Virus record (IMG/VR): IMGVR_UViG_3300009285_003751
Location: 1-38,126 of that record
From: a virus
Direction: 5' to 3' (one strand)
Length of the DNA stretch: 38,126 bases
Shown here: piece after piece, positions 29,977 through 38,126 of the stretch
How the letters are laid out: the number at the start of each line of letters is the position of its first letter
How positions within the stretch are numbered: the first letter of the stretch is position 1
The notes under the pieces: model-generated
Seen by the model: the letters and a program-made list of their open reading frames with translations, nothing else
The model's database searches: none
What the model was told of the DNA's origin: nothing
Program-made: the position numbers and the translations under genes

Positions 29977-32396
29977 ATAAAGCACCATTTGCCGATTGTG
30001 AGGCCTGCCCGCTTAGGGACAAAGAGAAGTTTGTTAGGGGGGCGGGTCCACACATAGCTGATATGGTGTTCATTGGAGAATCCCCGGGTGCACACGAAGA
30101 GAACCAAGGTATCCCTTTTGTGGGTGACTCGGGGATGTTCCTAAAGAACACCCTACGCCAGCTAGGTGTTGACCCTGACCGTTGTTACTTCACCAATGCC
30201 CTTCTCTGCAGACCACCAGGTGGAGAGAAAGAAGAGATAGCCAATGCAGCCGCGGATAGGTGTAGGCAGCGCTTGCTCGAAGAGCTCGCTGACGTGCACT
30301 GTAAAAGTGGGCGCTATGTGGTGCTAGGGGGTATTGCTGCACGTGTGCTCGTAGGTGCGGGTAAGATTACAACTATCCGCGGTCGTTGGTTTCCATTTGG
30401 TATGGGTGGGGTGGGGGCGAAGATACTCCCTACATGGCACCCAGCGTATATACTTCGTAAACCCAATGAAGGCATGGACTGGGTCCTGGACATGGAGAAG
30501 GCTGTTAAGGGTCCACCCCACAACTGGGATGAAAGGCAGGTATCACCCGATTGGGAGGTGCTGGGTACTGAAAATGATGTCCACCGGGTACTGGGTGGGG
30601 TGAATGGGGTAAGGATTGCATATGACTTTGAGACCAGCCAGAATCTGTGGTTCCGTGACCGTCCGATGCTGCTTGCGTTGGCATGGGATGAAACGTGTGG
30701 GTATGTAATACCAGGTTACCATCCTGAAGCCCCCCACAACTTGTTAGAAGAAAGCACACGGGTACAACAGGAGCTTCGTGAGCTCTGGGGGCGTAATACG
30801 TTCGTAGGGCACAATGTCAAGTTCGACCAGCACTTCGGGTTGAACATAGGCGTGGATATGTCCGTGAACTGTTGCATGGATACCATGATTGCCCATTACT
30901 GTCTGGATGAACGCCGTGGTACGCATGGCTTGAAGGACCTGGCTAGGCTGTACCTAGATGCCCCTGACTACGAAGATGAAGTTACTCAGTACTTACCCCG
31001 TAGGTCTGCACAGTGGACTTGTATACCCTTCATGAAGCTAGCACAGTATGCGGTGTGGGATGTAGTCAACACCTTAGAGCTGGCTGGTGTCTTGGAACAG
31101 GACTTGCGTGCACAGGGGTTATGGGAGATGCCCTTCATGGGGCTGTTGATGCCTGCTGTGCAATCTATGTTCAAGGTTGAGAGAATAGGCATGGCTGTTG
31201 ACCTGGATTACCTGGAAACGGCACAGCAACAACTCCTGGCTGAAGAAGAAGACTTTACCAACCAGCTGCGGGAGATGTGTGGTCACCCGGAGTTCAATCC
31301 ACGGTCACCCATGCAGGTTGCCAGGGTAATCTATGATGAGATGGGATTAGAACGTCCTGGTTCAGAGAGATGGGACTTGTGGAAAGGTCGTACCAAGGTA
31401 GGTCCGAACTCTACCAGTAAAGGTGCCTTGGAACGGTTTGCCATCAAGGACGGCAATGAAGTAATAGGGTACAACGTTGAGTTCCTGGATGTGCTGTTTC
31501 GTTATCGTAGAGCGGACAAGATACTCTCTTCATACATCAATAACCTGATAGACTATTGTGATGAAGGGGGTAGGGTGCATCCGGTAGTGTACCTGCATGG
31601 AACTGAAACAGGCAGAATAAGCATCCGCGAGCCCGCACTTCAAACAATCCCCAGAGAGACCACAGATAAGTATGGTGAGTTGATCAGGAACGCATTTGTT
31701 GCCCCACCTGGTAAGGTCATAGTAATTTGTGACTACAGCCAGGCAGAGCTTAGGGTGTTTGCTGCACTCACCGAAGACCCTTGGTGGATAAGGGTGTATC
31801 AAGAGGGTAGGGATATACACTCAGAAGTATCGCTGGAGTTTTACGGTCCGGAATATAAGAAGGAAGATCGTATGATCGTGAAGCGGTTCAACTTTGGATA
31901 TATCTATGGTGGCGGGTTTACAATCCTACATGATAGCCAAATACCGGAAGCCGCTGCCAAGAGGTTTATGGCTGAATACAAAAAGCTAATGGCTGTGGCT
32001 CATAGGTGGCGTGAGAGCCAGAAAAAGGTTATGCGTAGTGAGTGTGAAGTGAAGTCACCATTCGGTAGGGTAAGAAGGTTCCCTGTGCTAACCCCAACGA
32101 ATGTGTTAGATGCTGAACACGCTGCAATCAACTTCCCTGTGCAAGGCGCTGCGAGTGACCTGAACCTTATGGCAGCAATGGAATTGCAGGGCATGGGGTA
32201 TGATGTGCTGTTAACCATACATGATAGTATCCTGGTCGAAGTAGAAGAAAAAGGTGCAGAATGGCATATGGAGAAGATACGGCAGGTAATGGAGGATGTG
32301 GGGAACAAGTACTTCCCACAGGTTCCGTGGAAGGCCGACCCAGAGATAAGAAAACGTTGGGGCGGGCATTACAGCTCATCAGAGAACGTGGACTGA
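29973..32396 (+). CDS. uracil-DNA glycosylase / family A DNA polymerase fusion
   Basis: 807 residues from ATG 29973. Residues 1-180 are a family 4-like glycosylase: C9, C12, C79 and C97 for a 4Fe-4S cluster, GESPG (35-39), PFVGDSG and WHP (155-157). Residues 210-375 are a 3'-5' exonuclease with D218/E220, N281/D285 and D363. Residues 400-807 are the polymerase: TGRISIREPALQTIP, motif A CDYSQAELR (D587), motif B R633, K637, F641, Y645, and motif C HDS (D751, with Ser for the usual Glu). It is the replicative polymerase. The glycosylase may remove uracil at the fork; a similar fusion is known from phage SPO1. F641 corresponds to the Phe found in E. coli Pol I. Confidence 0.92.
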   Translation: MNKAPFADCEACPLRDKEKFVRGAGPHIADMVFIGESPGAHEENQGIPFVGDSGMFLKNTLRQLGVDPDRCYFTNALLCRPPGGEKEEIANAAADRCRQRLLEELADVHCKSGRYVVLGGIAARVLVGAGKITTIRGRWFPFGMGGVGAKILPTWHPAYILRKPNEGMDWVLDMEKAVKGPPHNWDERQVSPDWEVLGTENDVHRVLGGVNGVRIAYDFETSQNLWFRDRPMLLALAWDETCGYVIPGYHPEAPHNLLEESTRVQQELRELWGRNTFVGHNVKFDQHFGLNIGVDMSVNCCMDTMIAHYCLDERRGTHGLKDLARLYLDAPDYEDEVTQYLPRRSAQWTCIPFMKLAQYAVWDVVNTLELAGVLEQDLRAQGLWEMPFMGLLMPAVQSMFKVERIGMAVDLDYLETAQQQLLAEEEDFTNQLREMCGHPEFNPRSPMQVARVIYDEMGLERPGSERWDLWKGRTKVGPNSTSKGALERFAIKDGNEVIGYNVEFLDVLFRYRRADKILSSYINNLIDYCDEGGRVHPVVYLHGTETGRISIREPALQTIPRETTDKYGELIRNAFVAPPGKVIVICDYSQAELRVFAALTEDPWWIRVYQEGRDIHSEVSLEFYGPEYKKEDRMIVKRFNFGYIYGGGFTILHDSQIPEAAAKRFMAEYKKLMAVAHRWRESQKKVMRSECEVKSPFGRVRRFPVLTPTNVLDAEHAAINFPVQGAASDLNLMAAMELQGMGYDVLLTIHDSILVEVEEKGAEWHMEKIRQVMEDVGNKYFPQVPWKADPEIRKRWGGHYSSSENVD

Positions 32397-32644
32397 TATA
32401 TCTGCAGCATGGGCATCCCCTGATAAGGTTCTATACCAGGGACTGTCGTGAGTGTAGGTTATTGGAACGTGAGCTGGGTGGTAACTATTATCAACATATG
32501 CGCCACAGGAACTTACAACCCCCCGTTTGGGTATGGCAAACAGCCAAGCGGGGTTCTTTACTAAACATCATTGAACTGTTCAAACAGGAAGGAGGTACGA
32601 TACCAGATACTATACTAGTGCTAATGGATACGCTTGTGGAATAG
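32357..32644 (+). CDS. small CxxC protein, possibly thioredoxin/glutaredoxin-like
   Basis: About 95 residues if translation starts at TTG 32357; the frame is open back to 32261 and the start is unsure. It overlaps the polymerase end. The sequence IRFYTRDCRECRLLERELGG places a CxxC after a beta strand, as in glutaredoxins, with PVWVWQT and IPDTILVLMD as later strands. That resemblance is weak. A terminator-like hairpin lies inside it at 32521-32553. Coding is plausible because it fills the space to the convergent gene. Confidence 0.4.
   Translation: MGRALQLIRERGLIYLQHGHPLIRFYTRDCRECRLLERELGGNYYQHMRHRNLQPPVWVWQTAKRGSLLNIIELFKQEGGTIPDTILVLMDTLVE
32521..32553 (+). terminator. terminator-like hairpin after the polymerase gene
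   Basis: CCCCGTTTGG (32521-32530) pairs with CCAAGCGGGG (32544-32553), 10 pairs with one G-U, followed by TTCTTTA. It could end the long plus-strand operon, although it sits within a small open frame. Confidence 0.45.
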
Positions 32645-32666
32645 GGGGTGGGTGGGGGGTGGGGGG
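32644..32666 (+). other. G-quadruplex-type run between convergent genes
   Basis: Four G runs (5, 3, 6, 6) separated by single T bases fill exactly the gap between the stop of the plus-strand gene (TAG ending 32644) and the stop of the minus-strand gene (32667). Single-base loops give very stable quadruplexes. Confidence 0.7.
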
Positions 32667-33533
32667 TTATGGCATATAGCCGAAGAACCTGAAGTAGGCG
32701 TCTACCCACTCTTCGTACTGTGCCAACCACCAATCGTATTCTTCTAACCACCTTTCAAATGCCTCCTTCCATTTCATAGCCGCTTCAAGGAGTTCGGGGA
32801 ATATCTCGAACACCATCGGCTCAACAGTGGGAGGAGGTCGTGTTACTGCCGCACCACTTTCCTTCCAAGAACTAATAGGCTTCACACCGGCTTTGGAACC
32901 TATACGTTTCGTCCGAGAAACTCCACCCACCTTAGGCCACTGTTGCATGCGTGATGCAATTGAAGCTGTGGGGTTAAATGGTCTATCGCCAACCATGTGC
33001 ATGTTTCCATGAATAAGGGGTGCACGAAGCTCTGGTATCCTGTCAACTGCTTCCTTGGCATTCATCATAACTTCAAAGTCGTTCAGGATATACACCTGGA
33101 ACCCGCTTGCCATCAGGAGCATTGCACGGTAGGCATCGTGTTCAAATGACCCAGGGCGGGTGTGCCAATATATTCCATACACTTCAATAATAATCTTATA
33201 GTCTGGTAAGTAGAAGTCAGGGCGCATTCTTTCATATTCACTTGGTGTAATGGGCATATCACCCATGTACCAGCTGAAGTAGAAGTTTACCTGCCTGCGT
33301 ACCAACTCCGCGAATACGAGCTTCTCTGGGAATGTGGCAGGGATTTCTTGCCAGTAATCAATAAAGTCAGGTGGTACAGAGACGTTCCATGCAGTGATAG
33401 CCCCCTTTCCGTAACGTGCCTGGCGCTCAGCGATTCTTTTCCAGAACCTTCTACGTAATAAATGTCTACGGGGGCCACCAGTGGTAGCCCCACGTATCTT
33501 GTCACCTGGGTCCTTGAGAGTCCGCCGGTACAT
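32667..33533 (-). CDS. Vsr/DUF559-like endonuclease in the virion operon
   Basis: 288 residues from ATG 33533 behind AGGGG. The central part, E70, then RPDFYLPDYKIIIEV (D106, E117), YGIYWHTR (H124), EHDAYR and GFQVYIL, follows the PD-(D/E)XK plan of DUF559 and Vsr-type nucleases. The N-terminus is very basic. The C-terminal third is a Trp-rich acidic helix (EAFERWLEEYDWWLAQYEEWVDAYFRFF). It is the last gene of the minus-strand structural run, 12 bases after the 902-residue protein. It could nick DNA, act in packaging or attack host or rival DNA. The fold is well supported; the role is not. Confidence 0.65.
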   Translation of the reverse strand: MYRRTLKDPGDKIRGATTGGPRRHLLRRRFWKRIAERQARYGKGAITAWNVSVPPDFIDYWQEIPATFPEKLVFAELVRRQVNFYFSWYMGDMPITPSEYERMRPDFYLPDYKIIIEVYGIYWHTRPGSFEHDAYRAMLLMASGFQVYILNDFEVMMNAKEAVDRIPELRAPLIHGNMHMVGDRPFNPTASIASRMQQWPKVGGVSRTKRIGSKAGVKPISSWKESGAAVTRPPPTVEPMVFEIFPELLEAAMKWKEAFERWLEEYDWWLAQYEEWVDAYFRFFGYMP

Positions 33534-33545
33534 TGCCTACCCCTA

Positions 33546-36254
33546 CTACACTTCATCTAACTGGACAGGTATCTCTGAATGTGAATTGTTTATATCGTCA
33601 TCACGTAATGATGGAACCGACCCGCCAGGTGGTGTGATTGAAACCATTGCATTGATTGTATGTTCACCTGGCCATGGTAATTGGCAGACATACGAACGTC
33701 CTGCTGCCGCAAATGAGTATAGAGTGGCAACTACGCTGGTTGCGTTGGACCTTACCTGCAGGTTCGGTAGTTCAACATTCTCGGCAACAGGAACGGTAAA
33801 GTTATATACCTTGAGCTTCGTTGGGGTGGGCATCCATTCGACTTCATACCTACGGATGATGGGTTTGGTGAACTTACTACCGTAGAACATAAACTTGAGC
33901 ATAAGCTGGTCGGCGGCGAATCCATTCGGGAAGCTCAGACTCTTACGGGTCTTATGGACTTCACTGGTAGATGGGTCTGCGTATCCGCCAATCTGCCCTA
34001 AGTAAGTCCAGTTCAGGTTATTGATATGCACAGGCTCATCTGCGGGGCTGGCCACAAACACTTCACGGGCTTCAAACTCGGTGAATGAGTTTACAGTTTT
34101 AAGTGCCCACCAGTTTTGAAGTCCACGCGTATCAGTGAGTGCGGCCTCGGTAACAGTTCCAGTTGTTGCGTGGGTCATTGGTATCCTGTTCCAACGGAAA
34201 AGTACTTCAATGACAAGATACTGGATATCACCACCATAGAATCCGCTCATATAAGATACTTCGAAACTGCACGCGTTACTTATATTTACCCACGCACCGT
34301 CCGTGTAGGCATACATTTTGAAATCGCCGTCTGGGAATCGCTCCCCACCAGCGGCGTTCCACTTAGATATGAATCGCAGTGTTGTGATATCATCCCGGAT
34401 TGCGGTTCCACCCGCGATTGCTCCGTCAGGGGCTGCGGCTGCCACTACCCAGAAATCGTGTTCGCCCGGTCCAAAGACGAACGCCCGCCCTGTACTGATA
34501 TCACCGTCGATTAACTTATCATCTTTCGTGGCTGGCCACGCCGGGGCAGCGTCTAGGGTCTTGGCTTCAAATGAGTTCGTTAACGTGCGGGGTCGTTCCA
34601 ATCCGGTAATGTAGTAGACCTTGATATAGTCTTGCGTTCGACCCTGAAGCTCATAGTCAACCGTTAGACGTTTGAATGACTTCTGTAGGGTAGGTAGCCC
34701 GAAGTCCAACATGCTGGTAATAAACCACGAGTCTCTGGTAGCGAAGTGGGCTATATGTTTCTGGGTTGCTGGTACAACGGGGTCGAGGACTGATATGGGC
34801 ATGTTGATGGTATAGCCCTGAGACTGTCCCGTTGCATTGTATTGTTCAGTCTGTGTCATGGGCGACATAAACAGTAGTCCATATGCTGTACCCATTGAGC
34901 GTGGTGAGCGCCAGTTCTTCATGCCTACGTTATAGGATGAGAACATCTTAAAGTTACCGCCCGTTTCTGGGTCGAATACCCATACGGTCGCGGCAGGGTC
35001 TTGTATACCCGGACTACGGGTTAGGTAGTACAACCTATCTCCCACCGAAGCGGCATCTGCTATAATTCCGCCTTGTGAGTAGGTTTGTATCTGTTCCAAG
35101 GTACCAGCCGTAGATAACCGGAACAGCATGTGCTTAATGTTGAAATACATGTACCCACGGTGAACGGTCATATGGGAGAAGTTTAGGTGATCATGGTAAG
35201 ATGAGAAGTCTTCAACCCTATAGAGACGTCCAGCATCAAAGGTCCATAGGGCGTTAGGCTTACCGATGTACAAGCGTCCGTTGAACTCTCGCATGTTCAG
35301 AACTTCGTCACTGGGGCTGCCAGGGAGTAGAGATTCCCAACGGGCAGGCATTGTACTTGCAGCTGGTTCTAGGTAATGGATGCTACCCTCCTTTGAGAAC
35401 CAGAGCTTCTCATCATATACTGCCAGCTTTGCCGCAATGGTGGCATATACCGGTGAGTACATGGTTGAAATAGTAGGCTTGAAATGTGTTTCGCTGGTGC
35501 CGACCGCCTGCGTACCTGCCATTGGTCCGTAGGCTAACATCCTATGGACGCCGCGGGTCTCTTTAATTGCCAGGTGTATCGTCCCTGAGTAGTTGACCGC
35601 ATCGTTAATCCAGAAGTCGTCAGCCTGGTCTGAATGTGACCACAGTTGTTGCCATTTACCGGTTAGGCGGTTGGAGTAGGCTTCGAGTGCCGCTCCTGAC
35701 CAAGAGATGGGGTCATAAACATTTGTATACCACCAGGCACTTTTCCAATGCCATATGGATGGTCTGCCTGACCACTCCAGTACGAAGGTAGGAAACTTAT
35801 CGGTGAAGAGTGATGCGGGGTTACCTATCTTGGTATTGAACATTACCTGGTAGATACCCTGTGATGTTGCCATGGGGTATAAGGCAGTTGAGATGTCACC
35901 CACAACAGAGTCGTCCCGACTACCAGCGACGCCGTAGTTTACAAGGTTGTGTCCGTATTGCTGATTCGTACCTTCAGCCCTAGATGTAACATCAGGACGA
36001 CCCACTTCCACCAGATGCCCCTGTGCATACCTGTTGGTAGCTTCGGCGGAAGACCACAGCATCTGGCCTTCGCCTTCGTCAAAGCGGGCTTGTACCCAGC
36101 TACGCCACCTGGCCTGGTCAAGTCCGCGCATGTCGCCAACTGAGAAACGTGGATAGAAGTCAGGTGCGAAGTTTACTCTATAGGAGAAGGGCTTGACAAC
36201 CAGTCCCAGGAACTGGCTATTATTGGTCCAGATCTTTATATGATCGGTGGTCAT
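33546..36254 (-). CDS. large tail-type protein with beta-propeller character
   Basis: 902 residues. Between about 300 and 480 there are repeated short phrases such as KLAVYDEKLWFSKEG, EFNGRLYIGKPNALWTFDAGRLYRV, VHRGYMYFNIKHMLFRLS and VGDRLYYLTRSPGIQD..VWVFDPETGG, the pattern of beta-propeller blades. The last third is beta-sandwich-like. The ATG at 36254 overlaps the upstream stop (ATGA). Size and fold suit a podovirus nozzle or tail-tube protein, or a baseplate hub. No enzyme motif is seen. It is called structural from fold, length and neighbours. Confidence 0.6.
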   Translation of the reverse strand: MTTDHIKIWTNNSQFLGLVVKPFSYRVNFAPDFYPRFSVGDMRGLDQARWRSWVQARFDEGEGQMLWSSAEATNRYAQGHLVEVGRPDVTSRAEGTNQQYGHNLVNYGVAGSRDDSVVGDISTALYPMATSQGIYQVMFNTKIGNPASLFTDKFPTFVLEWSGRPSIWHWKSAWWYTNVYDPISWSGAALEAYSNRLTGKWQQLWSHSDQADDFWINDAVNYSGTIHLAIKETRGVHRMLAYGPMAGTQAVGTSETHFKPTISTMYSPVYATIAAKLAVYDEKLWFSKEGSIHYLEPAASTMPARWESLLPGSPSDEVLNMREFNGRLYIGKPNALWTFDAGRLYRVEDFSSYHDHLNFSHMTVHRGYMYFNIKHMLFRLSTAGTLEQIQTYSQGGIIADAASVGDRLYYLTRSPGIQDPAATVWVFDPETGGNFKMFSSYNVGMKNWRSPRSMGTAYGLLFMSPMTQTEQYNATGQSQGYTINMPISVLDPVVPATQKHIAHFATRDSWFITSMLDFGLPTLQKSFKRLTVDYELQGRTQDYIKVYYITGLERPRTLTNSFEAKTLDAAPAWPATKDDKLIDGDISTGRAFVFGPGEHDFWVVAAAAPDGAIAGGTAIRDDITTLRFISKWNAAGGERFPDGDFKMYAYTDGAWVNISNACSFEVSYMSGFYGGDIQYLVIEVLFRWNRIPMTHATTGTVTEAALTDTRGLQNWWALKTVNSFTEFEAREVFVASPADEPVHINNLNWTYLGQIGGYADPSTSEVHKTRKSLSFPNGFAADQLMLKFMFYGSKFTKPIIRRYEVEWMPTPTKLKVYNFTVPVAENVELPNLQVRSNATSVVATLYSFAAAGRSYVCQLPWPGEHTINAMVSITPPGGSVPSLRDDDINNSHSEIPVQLDEV

Positions 36255-37318
36255 ACACCCGTACCTTTCCTACGCTCTAGTTGCATATACGTTGGACCCG
36301 TTGGGGCTTTCTTCACTGGATGGTTGAGTTGGATATACTTCTCCTGTGCCTGCATACGTAGTGTCTCAACCAGGGCAATGATGTCGGATGAGTCCATCTG
36401 CTGCATCTGGCTCGAGGCCGCCCACTGGTCATATGCGGTACGATGTGCTACCCAGTACTGATACATATTCGCCTGGGCTTCAAGGATGATAACCGCATAC
36501 GCTTCGGGTGGAAGCATTATGATAGGTGATATCCATACAGAGTCAGTCATGGCACTAAACGTGTTCCTAAATGTGCCCATCTGTCCCCGTTGGATATTCC
36601 CCAGTCCACCATACTCTCTACCAATCTGTGGGTCAGGTGCCATAATACCCCAACCTTCTATATAAGCTGGTGGTGGTATAACGATGGACCAGTGCGTCGG
36701 GGCATTGGCGAACATGTACTTACCGCCGTACCAGATTATCTCGTAGTTGAGTGCTGCAGCCGTTGACCTCGTGGGGCGTAGGGCAGCGAAACCATCTTCG
36801 GGCCAATAATGAACCAGGTCTGCCATTCGCCTAATGCCAATCGACGTTTGAGTTGCAATCATATTGAACTCAAGTGATAGGGGCTTGGGTAGTTCCTTCT
36901 GCCGGTACTCATACTCAACTGAGAGCCAGTACTTGGCGGCTGACTTACCCAGAGAAGTTTCCATGGCGTATTCAGGTATCTCAACGTTTAGGAAATTAGT
37001 CCACAGGGTCGGTACATGGCGGTATTGATTGACCTGCACACGCGTGGTCATATCCGATGCATGGTAGGCACAGACTTCCAAAATGCGTTCAGCCTGACTA
37101 GGTAGTACCACGGGCATGTTAGACGGCATGAAGCGTATCGAGTATGCAGTTGCCCGTACCATAAATGGGTATGCCATTAAGGCATCATTGATTGCCCTAT
37201 CTACTCTATCCGTTACCGATGCTGCAATTGACCACAGCGATGTATTAGCGGCCGACAGTCTTACATTCAAGACGTCGTCTCGCATATCCAATAAGTCTTT
37301 AGGTATCTGTACAGGCAT
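36251..37318 (-). CDS. unknown structural-type protein
   Basis: 355 residues from ATG 37318, behind a perfect AGGAGGTAAC; the longer frame up to 37384 lacks this. The first half is helical (LLDMRDDVLNVRLSAANTSLWSIAASVTDRVDRAINDALMAYPFM), the second mixed with many Trp, Tyr and Pro residues. The C-terminus is basic. It lies just before the large tail-type protein and may be a head-tail adaptor or connector, by analogy with the small-then-large tail gene pair in podoviruses. No motif proves this. Confidence 0.5.
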   Translation of the reverse strand: MPVQIPKDLLDMRDDVLNVRLSAANTSLWSIAASVTDRVDRAINDALMAYPFMVRATAYSIRFMPSNMPVVLPSQAERILEVCAYHASDMTTRVQVNQYRHVPTLWTNFLNVEIPEYAMETSLGKSAAKYWLSVEYEYRQKELPKPLSLEFNMIATQTSIGIRRMADLVHYWPEDGFAALRPTRSTAAALNYEIIWYGGKYMFANAPTHWSIVIPPPAYIEGWGIMAPDPQIGREYGGLGNIQRGQMGTFRNTFSAMTDSVWISPIIMLPPEAYAVIILEAQANMYQYWVAHRTAYDQWAASSQMQQMDSSDIIALVETLRMQAQEKYIQLNHPVKKAPTGPTYMQLERRKGTGV

Positions 37319-37326
37319 GTTACCTC

Positions 37327-37755
37327 CTACGGTGATGGAATGGCGTGAAAGAAAATAGGGGTATATCCTATCGTATCTCCCCACATTACACGTAACCAGG
37401 CACCCACCATTCCCTGGGACTGTGCCTGCGGATACACCGCAAGCGGTTCATCTATATAATATATGATATCCTGCGGATCAGGTGCAGGCCTCTTTACTAA
37501 GACTTGAGAGATGGGGCCGCTATACGGATCGCGCGGCGCGAACGGGTCCTCACCGGTAACAGTAGGTGCATTAGTTAGGTCCAAACGGTAGTAAAGACTA
37601 TCAAACGAAGGCCTCACACCTGGAATAGCCCCAAGGTGACGCAGGGCAGCATGTAGTCCGCGGGGAGTTACAGCCTTGTTGTCGGCTGTACCGGCTCGAG
37701 ACTCTTCGCTCGACGCGAACTGGTTCGGTGGTATGATGTACCTTGGTATGGGCAT
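37327..37755 (-). CDS. unknown small structural-type protein
   Basis: 142 residues from ATG 37755, with GAGAGG upstream and eight bases before the next gene. Pro- and Tyr-rich, beta-like, with SEESRAGTADNKAVTPRGLHAAL near the start, a phrase common in phage tail fibre and appendage proteins (tag: adnkavTp..l), and VRVMWGDTIGYTPIFFHAI at the end. Probably a virion or appendage component. The resemblance is short. Confidence 0.5.
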   Translation of the reverse strand: MPIPRYIIPPNQFASSEESRAGTADNKAVTPRGLHAALRHLGAIPGVRPSFDSLYYRLDLTNAPTVTGEDPFAPRDPYSGPISQVLVKRPAPDPQDIIYYIDEPLAVYPQAQSQGMVGAWLRVMWGDTIGYTPIFFHAIPSP

Positions 37756-37764
37756 GTTAACCTC

Positions 37765-37803
37765 TCACTTCGTCCCTTCACCCGATGACCTTTTCTTAGC
37801 CAT
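37765..37803 (-). CDS. possible 12-residue peptide
   Basis: ATG 37803 behind AGGATAAC reads MAKKRSSGEGTK and stops at 37765, just where the ribosome site of the next gene lies. It could be a leader peptide coupling translation, or chance. There is no direct evidence. Confidence 0.22.
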   Translation of the reverse strand: MAKKRSSGEGTK

Positions 37804-37844
37804 AGTTATCCTGCCTTTTTACGCAGTATAGTCCATTTTTTGGA

Positions 37845-37865
37845 TATCTGCTGGTTTTGCAGATA
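37845..37865. promoter_or_regulatory. inverted repeat TATCTGC-N7-GCAGATA
   Basis: Seven-base arms between the LamG-type gene and the next minus-strand genes. On the plus strand a T run follows 8 bases later; on the minus strand the hairpin is followed by an A-rich stretch and TATACT, which might be a weak -10. Confidence 0.4.
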
Positions 37866-37890
37866 CACATATTTTTTATCGCATTGTAAA

Positions 37891-38126
37891 TCATAATGCC
37901 GCCATCGCGGCATGAATTGCCAGCACCTGCGCGTCAGAGAGAGCGACATCGTAGAGCGCACAGGCAGCAATATTCCCGGACAAATAGGCTACAATAGAAG
38001 TACCATTATGATACGCACCGATGTAAGTCGTATCAAGTCCAGCGGGTGTTTTTGCGGTGGCATTTGTGCCTTTACTGCCGCCATCTATATAACTTGCCCG
38101 TGCATTGGCGGCAGGTCCGTTATCAT
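37891..38126 (-). CDS. LamG-type protein, C-terminus only
   Basis: On the minus strand the last 77 residues of a protein run in from the right edge and stop with TGA at 37891. The sequence ...YIGAYHNGTSIVAYLSGNIAACALYDVALSDAQVLAIHAAM is the characteristic end of a concanavalin A-like/LamG domain (usually GxIDEVRIYNRALS...). In phages such domains sit on tail fibres or capsid decorations and bind sugars. The gene begins outside the window. Confidence 0.75.
   Translation of the reverse strand, partial: DNGPAANARASYIDGGSKGTNATAKTPAGLDTTYIGAYHNGTSIVAYLSGNIAACALYDVALSDAQVLAIHAAMAAL

Noticed and set aside
29520-30107. 195-codon minus-strand frame across dpdA and the polymerase start
   Set aside because: It is antisense to well-supported genes, has no ribosome site and Cys/Thr-rich shadow-like composition.

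Overview
The window is part of a tailed double-stranded DNA bacteriophage genome, or a closely related prophage or metagenomic phage contig. The evidence is a terminase small and large subunit pair, a portal protein, giant virion and tail-type proteins, and a full phage replication and recombination set. There is no rRNA, tRNA or cellular housekeeping block. The host cannot be named from the sequence. The lack of recognisable tail-tube or tape-measure genes, and the order TerS-TerL-portal-giant protein, would suit a podovirus-like particle, but capsid and lysis genes lie outside the window.

Layout. Bases 1-13145 are one minus-strand virion block, read right to left: TerS, TerL, portal with a Gly/Met-rich tail, and an open frame of at least 2,942 codons starting with a LysM domain and running off the left edge. 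Bases 13146-14485 hold an AT-rich divergent control region, a three-repeat helix-turn-helix gene, a GT-rich tract and a cluster of about eleven iteron-like repeats. This is the best candidate for a replication origin or master control region. Bases 14486-18242 carry small accessory genes: two paralogous DNA-binding proteins, a SprT-like metalloprotease and five small unknown proteins, one with a putative zinc ribbon. Bases 18355-25631 hold DNA metabolism genes: RuvC-like resolvase, LAGLIDADG endonuclease, SNF2-type helicase with a frameshift in its Walker A motif, Cas4/RecB-like nuclease, Sak4-like ATPase, DUF669-like ssDNA-binding candidate, and a PrimPol-helicase. Bases 25657-29976 are a preQ0 and DNA-modification operon: QueC, QueD, QueE, FolE and a TGT/DpdA-like transglycosylase, with a second LAGLIDADG gene embedded. 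Bases 29973-32644 hold a uracil-DNA-glycosylase/family A DNA polymerase fusion and a small CxxC protein. A G-quadruplex-type run separates these from convergent minus-strand virion genes at 32667-38126: a Vsr/DUF559-like nuclease, a 902-residue probable beta-propeller tail protein, two unknown structural-type proteins, and the C-terminus of a LamG-type protein.

How the parts fit. FolE, QueD, QueE and QueC together make preQ0 from GTP, and the DpdA-like enzyme would place it in phage DNA, probably as protection from host nucleases. The replication genes are largely translationally coupled by ATGA or TAATG overlaps. Three promoters share an unusual 15-base upstream element at fixed distance from TATAAT. 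One of them lies inside a long hairpin that would hide the ribosome binding site of a homing endonuclease in read-through RNA but not in RNA from its own promoter, an arrangement known from phage T4.
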